Of a DNA stretch of 64,000 nucleotides, positions 49,994 through 57,647 are shown in pieces; positions within the stretch are counted from its first letter, which is position 1; every line of letters begins with the position of its first letter. The stretch covers positions 186,001 to 250,000 of the forward strand of contig NZ_JRQQ01000007.1 in assembly GCF_001625325.1 (NCBI RefSeq), read 5' to 3'. This DNA is from Croceicoccus estronivorus. Lineage in GTDB: Bacteria > Pseudomonadota > Alphaproteobacteria > Sphingomonadales > Sphingomonadaceae. The translations under genes and the position numbers were made by a program. The notes under the pieces are model-generated. The model worked only from the letters and a program-made list of their open reading frames with translations. It was not told where the DNA came from and did not search any database.

Positions 49994-52645
49994 CTAGATA
50001 TATCCCGCCATCCGTGCCTTGCGAATGGCGCGGGAGCGGGAATTGGCTTCCAGCTTGCGATAGAGATTCTTTCTGTAACTCATCACGGTGCTGACCGTGA
50101 GATTGATTTCCGTTGCGATCTCCTTGCCGGACATGCCGTCGGCAAGAAGCTTCAGTACCTGCTTTTCCCGCCGCGTGAGCCGGATCGCCGGGCCGGCTTG
50201 CCTGAATGGCCCGGTCTGTTCTGCAAGCGCCACAGGATGGGCGTTGGGCATCAGTATTTCGATCGCCGGGCCATTCAGGAAGCGTTCGAGGAGCGGCTGC
50301 TCTTCAATGATCGGCCCTATGAGCTTCTGGGGGGCGGAGAGATTGCGAGCCTCCCTGAACAGCCGGTTCGCGCGATTGACGTCGCCACTGCGATAACACG
50401 CCAGGCCGAGGAGGGTTTTTACCTTGATCATCCTTCGCACCTGGCCGCGATCTGCCAGCAAGGTCTCGATCTGCTCCAGGACACCGGTGGCTTCGTCAAC
50501 CTTGTCCATGGCCAGAGCAAGGCGGGCCTCGGCAATCCGTTCGAGAACCCTGAGACGCGTACCATTGGGGCCGGCCTCACCGCCGGGCGTGGAGCAATTG
50601 GTGAGAATATCGAACGCTTCGTCGAAATGGCCGGCCGTAGTGAGGATCTCCCCTCGCTTGAGCATCAGGTAGGGGGAGTAGATCGTCAATTGGCGCAGTC
50701 TCAACCGCTCGGTAGCTTCGTCGATAAGAGCGATGGCTGCGGTCCAGCCTTCCTTGCGCAAGAGAATCTCCGAAGCGACATGGTATGCGGATCGGTAGAC
50801 ACTGAACCATGGATCCTTTTGCTCGATTCCTTCGATGGCCGTTTGAATCAAAGGTTCCGCAGTCAGGAGATCGTCGCGTTCGTAGGCCAGTTCGCTTAAA
50901 AACACTTGCCCGCCGACTGCCTGATTGCAGTTCGGACCGAAATTGGTGATTGCGCACCGCACCGCGCGATTGAAGCTTGCTTCTGCTTCCTGCAGTTCTC
51001 CCAGTTCGAGATGCGTGTCTCCCAACCACAGATAGCTGTAGGCTTCGATAAAGTCCGCGCCGACGGTCCGTGCCTGATTTGCCGCAGCATAGCCGGTATG
51101 GCGGGCCTCAGGATAATCACCGTCACAATACCGGGCATAGCCGACAAGGTGCGTCACCATCGTGCTGAGCAAGGGCGGGAGCGGTACGCGGCAACGACGG
51201 CTCAACGCGAGCAGCCGATCGGGATCGATCCGCTCGAGGCAATACAGCCTCAGCAAGGCATCGAGCACTCCGGCGCTCACCTGAAACAACGCTTCGTCCT
51301 CGGCGTTCCGGAATGATCTGCTGCTGGTCCGGCTGAGCAGGTCGTGAAAAGTGTTCTTGGCTTGCTCCAGCCTGCTTTCCTGGGCCAGCATATATATCTG
51401 GCCCAGCCTCAGATAAGGATCTGCCCGCAGCGTTTCTTCGGGAAGATTGGCGATGATCCTGAGGGTGTCGGAGCCCCCTCGAAAGGCGACCAGCCAGCCA
51501 CCTGCCTCGCGCAGGATGTCGATTGTGACCTGGACGTCGATCCCCGCGGCCAGCCTGACGGCATCTCGCAGAAGTCCCTCGCTCGCGAACCAGCGTGCAG
51601 CCTGTCGGCTCAACTCGATGTGTTCTTCCCCGGTCGTCCGCTTCAGGCGGCTAAGCAGGAATTCACCGAACAGCGTGTGATAGCGATACCAGTCGCCTGA
51701 CATGTCCACCGGGACGAGCAGGAGGCCACGGTGTGACAGGTCGTCCAGCACAGCCCATCCGTCTTCCCGCCCGCAAAGATGGTTCACCAGATCGCCGTTG
51801 AACCTTTCGCATACGGACATGGCCATCAATACCGTCTGCATGTCCGGTTCCAGCCCGGCGATGACCTGTTCGGAAAGATAGGCTGCCAGATCGATCGTAT
51901 GTCCGGCCACCGGAGGCAGGGCGGCACCACTGCCGCCATGGTGGTCCAGCGACAACCGCATGAGCTGAACCATCACGGGCCATCCCTCGATCCGCTCCAC
52001 CACGGTTTCGAGATCCGTCGGGCTGCAATGATCGGCAATCAGAGTGCGGACTTCCTGCTCGCTGAGCCGGAGTTCGGATGGGCCGAGCAGGTCCAGCAAC
52101 CCGGCTCCCCGCATTCGCGCCAGCGCGAGATTGAGCTGGGCACGAGTTGATATGATGAACCGGCACAACCCCTGGGTCTGGGCTATCAGAGTTTCCAGAA
52201 TGGGACCGAGCGCTTCGGATTCGGCGAGGTGCAGATCGTCGATGAACACGAGGATCGGTGTGTCGATAGCCGCTGCCTCAAGTGCATTGGCCAGCATGAC
52301 CACGACGTTCCTGGGGGCGATATCCGCAAATCCGTGGGGTGCGGCGAGCATGAGCGATCCCAGGTCGATGCCGGTTTCGGCAATGGCGGCCACGAGATAG
52401 CTCAGCAATGTTCGCAGGTCGCCGTCATCCTTGTCGGTCGAAAGCCAGGCCGTGTTCCGCCCGGTTGCCTGTGCTTCGTGGAATGCCTGCGCGAGCAGCG
52501 TGGTCTTGCCGTAACCCGCTGGCGCTTCAAGAATTACCAGAGGAATGCGATCGTCGAGCAGCCGTTGCCCTTGCGACCGGACGAGCGCCGATCCGGTAAC
52601 CGGTGGCGGGGAGAGCTTGGATCTGATTAACCAGTCTGTAGACAA
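49994..52645 (-). CDS. MalT-like LuxR-family ATP-dependent regulator (LAL)
   Basis: An 883-residue regulator. An N-terminal STAND ATPase has Walker A APAGYGKTT at residues 41-49 and a Walker B-like ILVFIDDLHLAES. A winged-helix/linker follows, then a long TPR-like helical sensor region (about 400-780). The C-terminal LuxR HTH reads LTRREKQVLKLLADGMSGKEIATEINLTVSTVMSYRKNLYRKL. Such proteins oligomerise on ATP and ligand binding and activate nearby genes. It is divergent from the TonB receptor at 52871 across 225 bp, so activation of the receptor/Rieske operon by the imported substrate is the obvious model. Confidence 0.94.
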   Translation of the reverse strand: MSTDWLIRSKLSPPPVTGSALVRSQGQRLLDDRIPLVILEAPAGYGKTTLLAQAFHEAQATGRNTAWLSTDKDDGDLRTLLSYLVAAIAETGIDLGSLMLAAPHGFADIAPRNVVVMLANALEAAAIDTPILVFIDDLHLAESEALGPILETLIAQTQGLCRFIISTRAQLNLALARMRGAGLLDLLGPSELRLSEQEVRTLIADHCSPTDLETVVERIEGWPVMVQLMRLSLDHHGGSGAALPPVAGHTIDLAAYLSEQVIAGLEPDMQTVLMAMSVCERFNGDLVNHLCGREDGWAVLDDLSHRGLLLVPVDMSGDWYRYHTLFGEFLLSRLKRTTGEEHIELSRQAARWFASEGLLRDAVRLAAGIDVQVTIDILREAGGWLVAFRGGSDTLRIIANLPEETLRADPYLRLGQIYMLAQESRLEQAKNTFHDLLSRTSSRSFRNAEDEALFQVSAGVLDALLRLYCLERIDPDRLLALSRRCRVPLPPLLSTMVTHLVGYARYCDGDYPEARHTGYAAANQARTVGADFIEAYSYLWLGDTHLELGELQEAEASFNRAVRCAITNFGPNCNQAVGGQVFLSELAYERDDLLTAEPLIQTAIEGIEQKDPWFSVYRSAYHVASEILLRKEGWTAAIALIDEATERLRLRQLTIYSPYLMLKRGEILTTAGHFDEAFDILTNCSTPGGEAGPNGTRLRVLERIAEARLALAMDKVDEATGVLEQIETLLADRGQVRRMIKVKTLLGLACYRSGDVNRANRLFREARNLSAPQKLIGPIIEEQPLLERFLNGPAIEILMPNAHPVALAEQTGPFRQAGPAIRLTRREKQVLKLLADGMSGKEIATEINLTVSTVMSYRKNLYRKLEANSRSRAIRKARMAGYI

Positions 52646-52870
52646 TCGACGACCCTACTGATCCGTTGCGAAACGGCGTGTGTTCGTCCTTTCCAGCTGA
52701 TCCTCTCGCGATAGAGGCATGGTAGCTATTCCGGCATTCTCTGCAAGCCGGTTCGATCCCCAAAATAGGGAGGTCACCCAATACCCCTTTTTTGACGGAT
52801 AGCGGCATCGGGCGCACAACGGCACTCTGCATCGCAAGAACCAATCAGAACATCCAAGGGGAAAAATGCG

Positions 52871-55114
52871 ATGAAGCTGGAGTCGCGTATTCTAGTCGCC
52901 GGATCGTTTTCGGCTCTGTGCCTGGCGTCGCCCGCCAAGGCAGAGATTTCGGAAACTGCAAGTGCTGCCGAAGTGGATGGCTCCGATCAGGGTGGGTTGG
53001 AGCAGATCGTCGTCACTGCTCGCCGCCGGGCGGAAAATATCCAGCAAACACCGCTGGCAGTGTCCGCCTTCAGTGGAAACACGCTCGACAATCGTTCGGC
53101 TGCCGATGCGGTCGATCTGGCGCAATTCGTTCCCAACCTGAATGCCACCACGGGACTGTCCGGCGGCTCGGCTGCCAATTACTTCATTCGCGGGGTTGGT
53201 CAGGTCGACCATGTCGCGACTGTCGATCCGGGGGTCTCCGTCTATGTCGACGGGGTCTATCTCGGTCGTACCAACGGCGCGGACGTCGCGACGCTGGATC
53301 TCCAGCGTGTGGAGGTTTTGCGCGGGCCGCAGGGCACGCTTTTCGGCAAGAATACCATTGGCGGCGCCATCAGCATTTACACCAATCAGCCAGACAATGA
53401 GTTGGCAGGTGCGGTCAAGCTGATCGGCGGGTCGCGTGAGCATTTCGAAGGGCGTGGCTGGCTCAACATTCCCATCGTCGAGGACAAGCTGGCTGCGCGG
53501 ATCGCCGCCAGTTATCGCACACAGCACGGATACGGCTATCGCTATGGTGATGGCCACCGGTTCGGAGATGAACGAACCGGCAGCATTCGTGCGCAATTAC
53601 AATGGCATGTGACAGACACGCTGACTTTCAATCTGGCGGGTGACTACACACGCACGCGGGGTAACGCCACGCTCGTGCAATTGACCGGGGCAGGGCCGCT
53701 CGGCTTCCTGCCGGAGGGTTACAGTCAGTACGAGACGGACTCTCGTCGGCACACGTATGCCGGGCTGGATGCGGGCAACCGCCTCAATGGCGGGGGTGCT
53801 GCGCTGACTGCTACGTTGGAGATCGGGGCAGCCACCCTTAAATCGATCTCTGCCTATCGCGGGCTGCACCAGCTTACCGGAACGGACTATGATGGCGGTC
53901 CCGGTGCGGTCATCGACCAAAAGCAGGCGACCAGGCAGCATCAATTCAGTCAGGAGCTTCAACTTGGCGGCAAAGCGCTGAATGATGCGCTCGACTGGGT
54001 CATTGGCGGTTACTATTTCAAGGAGAAGATCGATCAGGCGGTGCCGATCTATCTCAACTCTCCGACTGCCCTGAACCAGCTTAACTTCATAGATACGGAA
54101 AATCTCGCGGGGTTCGGTCAGGCCAGCCTGAGTGTCACAGATAAACTGAGCCTTACGGCCGGGGCGCGGATTACGCGTGAGAAGAAGACCCAGCATTTCC
54201 AGAGCTTTTTCCTCGGTAGCCATGAGTTCTTCCAGACGGCCGGTTACGAGGGGTTGATCAATACGCCGGAATCCGAACGCGGCGTGGAAACCCAGCCATA
54301 CGCAGGTCTGTCGAAGACCTGGACGTCGTTCACGCCGAAGCTCAGCGTCGAATTCAAGCCGAGCCGGGATCTGATGCTCTATGCCAGCTGGTCGAAGGGC
54401 TTCAAGAGCGGCGGCTTCAACAGTCGGGGCAGCTCAAGCGAAGGCTTCATTCCTTACGACCCGGAGAAAATGCAGACCTACGAGGTCGGCCTGAAGGCGG
54501 ACCTTCTCGACCGGCACTTGCGTGTCAATCTCGCCGGGTTCTACAGCCGATACAACGATCTGCAACTGCTGGTGCTGCAGCTCTCTCAAGAGGGAGCGGC
54601 GCAGATCGTGACGCGCAACGCCGCCAAGGCCGAGGTCTATGGTTTTGAAGCGGAGCTGACCGCGCGTCCGGTGGAAAATCTCGAACTCAACGCTGCCGTG
54701 GGGTTCCTTGAAAACAAGTATCTCGAACTCGATCCCGGCACGACGGCGGCTGGTATCGAAAAAGGCGACAAGCTGCCGCAATCGCCGAAATGGACTGTCA
54801 ATCTTGGGGCGCAGTACACAGTGCCGCTCTCCAGCGGGGCCTCCATTACCGGGCGGGTTGATTACACTTACAAAAGTGAATTCTATTTTTTCGCGGCTAA
54901 CAATCCGCTCGATGTTCAGAAGCCATATGGCCTGTTTAATGCAAGGCTAAGTTACGAAACGCCCAGTGGCCTGGAAGTCGCGGGTTTCGTCCATAACCTC
55001 TTCGACAAGTTTTATTATTCGCAACGCGAAGATGTGCGCAGTTCATATGACGTTGCGCTCAGTTGGCCTGCGCCGCCACGCAGTTGGGGCATCGAACTGG
55101 GATACCAGTTCTAA
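52871..55114 (+). CDS. TonB-dependent outer-membrane receptor (catabolic type)
   Basis: A 747-residue receptor with an N-terminal signal peptide ending near ASPAKAE, a TonB box-like EQIVVTARRR, the plug domain (PLAVSAFSGNTLDNRSAADAVDLAQFVPNL ... VEVLRGPQGTLFGKNTIGGAI) and a 22-strand barrel ending in the aromatic GIELGYQF. Sphingomonads use large sets of such receptors for carbon sources. It is the first gene of a unit with a Rieske oxygenase, two RidA-family proteins and a glyoxalase-fold protein and is divergent from the MalT-like regulator. Import of the Rieske substrate is inferred. Confidence 0.95.
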   Translation: MKLESRILVAGSFSALCLASPAKAEISETASAAEVDGSDQGGLEQIVVTARRRAENIQQTPLAVSAFSGNTLDNRSAADAVDLAQFVPNLNATTGLSGGSAANYFIRGVGQVDHVATVDPGVSVYVDGVYLGRTNGADVATLDLQRVEVLRGPQGTLFGKNTIGGAISIYTNQPDNELAGAVKLIGGSREHFEGRGWLNIPIVEDKLAARIAASYRTQHGYGYRYGDGHRFGDERTGSIRAQLQWHVTDTLTFNLAGDYTRTRGNATLVQLTGAGPLGFLPEGYSQYETDSRRHTYAGLDAGNRLNGGGAALTATLEIGAATLKSISAYRGLHQLTGTDYDGGPGAVIDQKQATRQHQFSQELQLGGKALNDALDWVIGGYYFKEKIDQAVPIYLNSPTALNQLNFIDTENLAGFGQASLSVTDKLSLTAGARITREKKTQHFQSFFLGSHEFFQTAGYEGLINTPESERGVETQPYAGLSKTWTSFTPKLSVEFKPSRDLMLYASWSKGFKSGGFNSRGSSSEGFIPYDPEKMQTYEVGLKADLLDRHLRVNLAGFYSRYNDLQLLVLQLSQEGAAQIVTRNAAKAEVYGFEAELTARPVENLELNAAVGFLENKYLELDPGTTAAGIEKGDKLPQSPKWTVNLGAQYTVPLSSGASITGRVDYTYKSEFYFFAANNPLDVQKPYGLFNARLSYETPSGLEVAGFVHNLFDKFYYSQREDVRSSYDVALSWPAPPRSWGIELGYQF

Positions 55115-55149
55115 TCAAGGCCGAAATACCGAAAATCAAGGAGGCTGTT

Positions 55150-56175
55150 ATGAATGTAATGACGGAAACATCGCCTTCCGGCGCTGTCGGGCGCCGCTAT
55201 AACCCGGTCCCGGGAGAAGGAGACAACGGCGTCTTTACCCAGACGTGGTTCCCGATCTGCCTGTCGGATGAGCTGGAACAAGGCAAGGTTATCGGGCGGG
55301 ATTTCCTGGGTGGCCGCGTTGCGATCTTTCGCGATACCGACGGAACGGCGCATGTCGTCAGTGCTTTTTGCCCCCATCTGGGCGCCGACATCTCGGTTGG
55401 CGACGTGCAGGGCGACAACGTTCGTTGCCCGTTTCACCATTGGGAATTCAACGGGCAGGGACAGTGCGTTCGCACGGCTGTGGGTGACCCTGCGCCGCGC
55501 TCTGCAACGCTGTTCAAGTATCCGACGATGGAACGGTTCGGACTGGTCTTCGCCTTCAACGGAGAGGAGCCTTTATACGACTGGCCCGAACTGTTCCCCT
55601 ACAAGGATGAGGAATTGTCGATCTGGACACGACGTTCGATGATCCTCGACTGCGACGGCTGGGTGTTCAGCGCAAACACTCCTGACATGCAGCATCTCAA
55701 GGTCCTGCACGGAGTCACGTTCCTGCATGAGGACCCGCACGCCAGGGTCGAATGGAACCAGTGGGGTTTTGCCTACGATTTCGAAGGAGTCACCGGCGAT
55801 GCCAAGGGTTCTGCCAAGCTTGCATGGCGGATTGGCATTCTCGGTTCGAACAACTTCTTCCAGATGGGGACCCACAATGGCCGCTGGTACGGCGTCCTTG
55901 CCCTCTACAGCTGCCCAAAGCCCCAGAAATCGGAAGTTTTCCTGACCATTCTCACTCACAAGGGGGAGACTGCGGAGGATGAAAACGCGGCGGCGCAGTT
56001 CATGGCGGAGATGATGGCCTTCGAACAGCAGATCGTGAACGAGGATTCCCCGGTTCTGAATACGATCAGATACCGGCCCGGCACACTGACCAAGGCCGAC
56101 AAATCCCTCGCCCGGTTCCTCGATTACCTCAGGACGTATCCGCGGGCCAATCCAGGCGCCGAATACATCTACTGA
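55150..56175 (+). CDS. Rieske non-haem iron oxygenase, terminal component (KshA-like)
   Basis: A 341-residue oxygenase starting at ATG 55150 behind GGAGG. The Rieske [2Fe-2S] ligands are Cys74, His76, Cys93 and His96 (FCPHLGADI...RCPFHHWEF). The catalytic iron site has Asn176, Asp179, His182 and His187 (NTPDMQHLKVLH). The PFHHWEF end of the Rieske motif resembles 3-ketosteroid 9-alpha-hydroxylase and cholesterol-desaturase type oxygenases more than aromatic-ring dioxygenases, and there is no small beta subunit gene. Reductase is not encoded nearby. It should mono-oxygenate or desaturate a bulky alicyclic substrate, but substrate assignment is inference. Confidence 0.93.
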   Translation: MNVMTETSPSGAVGRRYNPVPGEGDNGVFTQTWFPICLSDELEQGKVIGRDFLGGRVAIFRDTDGTAHVVSAFCPHLGADISVGDVQGDNVRCPFHHWEFNGQGQCVRTAVGDPAPRSATLFKYPTMERFGLVFAFNGEEPLYDWPELFPYKDEELSIWTRRSMILDCDGWVFSANTPDMQHLKVLHGVTFLHEDPHARVEWNQWGFAYDFEGVTGDAKGSAKLAWRIGILGSNNFFQMGTHNGRWYGVLALYSCPKPQKSEVFLTILTHKGETAEDENAAAQFMAEMMAFEQQIVNEDSPVLNTIRYRPGTLTKADKSLARFLDYLRTYPRANPGAEYIY

Positions 56176-56210
56176 CATTCCCTTTCATCAAGCGAAGAAG
56201 AAGAGACGCA

Positions 56211-56606
56211 ATGGCAATCAATGATCAAGTGTACAATCGCCGGGAACTTGAAAAGACATTCGGCTTCTCCCAGGCAGTGATGGCTGGCGACTATCTGTTC
56301 ATATCCGGTTGTGTGTCCTGGGGAATGGATGGCAACCCGCTTTACCCGGGAGACTGGGACAAGCAGGTCGAAACGGTTTACGCGGACATAGATGCGACGC
56401 TGAAGGTTCACGGGCTCGATGCCGGCGATATCGTCAAGGAGACGATCTTCTGCCGCGATATGGACAGCCTGATCGCCGCTAATCCCAAGCGGATGGAATA
56501 TTATCGCTATGTCGCGCCGCCGGCATCCACATGGATCCAGATCTCGCGGCTGGTCCATCCCGACCTTTTGCTGGAGGTGGAAGTTACCGCCTACCGCAAC
56601 CGCTGA
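56211..56606 (+). CDS. RidA/YjgF-family protein (first of a tandem pair)
   Basis: A 131-residue YjgF/RidA-fold protein: FSQAVMAGDYLFISGCVSWGMDGNP, DKQVETVYADIDATLKVHGLDAGDIVKETIF and PPASTWIQISRLVHPDLLLEVEVTAYR. The arginine that binds the substrate carboxylate in true RidA imine deaminases (in the segment before the last strand) is not conserved: the region reads PASTW. This places it with the Rid subgroups of unproven activity. It lies 35 bp after the Rieske gene and is followed 8 bp later by a paralogue. Trimer formation is normal for the fold, and the pair might form a heterotrimer. Confidence 0.9.
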   Translation: MAINDQVYNRRELEKTFGFSQAVMAGDYLFISGCVSWGMDGNPLYPGDWDKQVETVYADIDATLKVHGLDAGDIVKETIFCRDMDSLIAANPKRMEYYRYVAPPASTWIQISRLVHPDLLLEVEVTAYRNR

Positions 56607-56614
56607 GGTGATGA

Positions 56615-56995
56615 ATGTCGAAAAGCGACAACAGTTTCCAGTTGCGTGGCGAAACGACCTATACGCATGCGCGAGCAGGAGGTCATCTCATCTTGATTTC
56701 AGGGACGGTGTCCTGGGATGACGATTTCAAAGTCATCGGAGCGGATGACTTCGCGAAACAGGTGAAAACCATCTACGGAGATCTCGCCCGCGTTCTGGAA
56801 CACTTCGAGCTGGATCTCGATGCTATCGTTCGGGAAACGGTCTATACGACGAGCATGGAACGGCTGATCGAGGCGAACGGGGTGCGCATGTCTGCCTTTG
56901 GTGAAAAAGTGCCTCCTGCATCGACCTGGATCGAAATGGATCGTCTGGCAAACCGGTCTCTTCTGCTTGAAATCGAAGCTGTCGCCGCTCGTTGA
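56615..56995 (+). CDS. RidA/YjgF-family protein (second of a tandem pair)
   Basis: A 126-residue paralogue of the preceding protein: THARAGGHLILISGTVSWDDDFKVIG, KQVKTIYGDLARVLEHFELDLDAIVRETVYT and PPASTWIEMDRLANRSLLLEIEAVAAR. It shares the SGxVSW segment and the PPASTWI segment with its neighbour and likewise lacks the RidA arginine. The start ATG 56615 has GAGGTG upstream; a second ATG four bases before it is out of frame. Tandem duplication followed by divergence is the simplest origin. Activity is unknown. Confidence 0.9.
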   Translation: MSKSDNSFQLRGETTYTHARAGGHLILISGTVSWDDDFKVIGADDFAKQVKTIYGDLARVLEHFELDLDAIVRETVYTTSMERLIEANGVRMSAFGEKVPPASTWIEMDRLANRSLLLEIEAVAAR

Positions 56996-57037
56996 GCGGG
57001 CGGCGACAGGTTTTTCAATCCCGCTGGTGATTTTCAC

Positions 57038-57463
57038 ATGAATTTGAATCCGCAAATCCTGCACACGATGATCAGGGTACGGAATCTGCCCAGTTCCCTG
57101 ACATTTTACTGCGATGCGCTTGGCATGTCGGAGATTGCCAGGCTCGACTTCGAGGAGGGGCGCTATTCTCTCGTCTATCTGGGCTATGGCAGTGATCCGG
57201 CCGATGCCATGCTGGAGCTGACGTTTAACTGGGACAGGGAGAGCGCATACGACCATGGCGATGCATATGGGCATATTGCCGTTGGTGTTGATGATCTCAC
57301 CAGTTTTTGTGATGCCTTGCGCGAGGCGGGGGTGGAGATTGTCCGGGAGCCGGGGCCGATGACAGGCTCTCCATTTGTCATCGCATTCGCGCAGGACCCC
57401 GATGGGTACAAGGTTGAGTTGATCCAGCGTCCGTTCGATCCGGCTGGCGCGGGCGGAGGCTGA
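57038..57463 (+). CDS. Glyoxalase-fold (VOC superfamily) metalloprotein, lactoylglutathione lyase-like
   Basis: A 141-residue protein with two beta-alpha-beta-beta-beta modules. The metal ligands of glyoxalase I are all visible: His in LHTMIRVRNLP, Glu in AMLELTFNWD, His in YGHIAVGVDDL and Glu in DGYKVELIQRP. RFxxxLGM is recognisable as FYCDALGM. The set strongly resembles GloA (methylglyoxal-glutathione hemithioacetal to lactoylglutathione). As the last gene of the Rieske/RidA unit it may instead serve a substrate-specific isomerase or ring-opening step. Confidence 0.9.
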   Translation: MNLNPQILHTMIRVRNLPSSLTFYCDALGMSEIARLDFEEGRYSLVYLGYGSDPADAMLELTFNWDRESAYDHGDAYGHIAVGVDDLTSFCDALREAGVEIVREPGPMTGSPFVIAFAQDPDGYKVELIQRPFDPAGAGGG

Positions 57464-57557
57464 CGCCCTCCTTCCTGACGATTGAAAGGGCTGGATCGCC
57501 CTGCATGGAACTCCACCGGCAGGGTTCGGCGCGCGCCTTCGTCATTCGGTCAGAAAA

Positions 57558-57597
57558 CTGAAACACAGCTGTCTTTGAATCGCCATCACAGCTTCAT
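57558..57597 (+). promoter_or_regulatory. Pho-box-like direct repeats upstream of the TonB receptor gene
   Basis: Four heptamers at exact 11-bp intervals, CTGAAAC, CTGTCTT, TCGCCAT and GCTTCAT, each match CTGTCAT at 4-6 of 7 positions. They end 50 bp before the receptor start. The spacing is that of PhoB sites, and the downstream PhoD/PhoK genes make phosphate control plausible. The individual matches are imperfect. Confidence 0.5.
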
Positions 57598-57647
57598 GGA
57601 ACTCCGCGAGTTGCTGCGCTGCACCATCGATTCTCCAGGGGCAGCAC

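Noticed and set aside
52702-52717. Small inverted repeat CCTCT-CGCGAT-AGAGG upstream of the MalT-like gene as an operator
   Set aside because: Five-base arms in a GC-rich gap occur easily by chance, and MalT-type regulators bind direct or asymmetric repeats.
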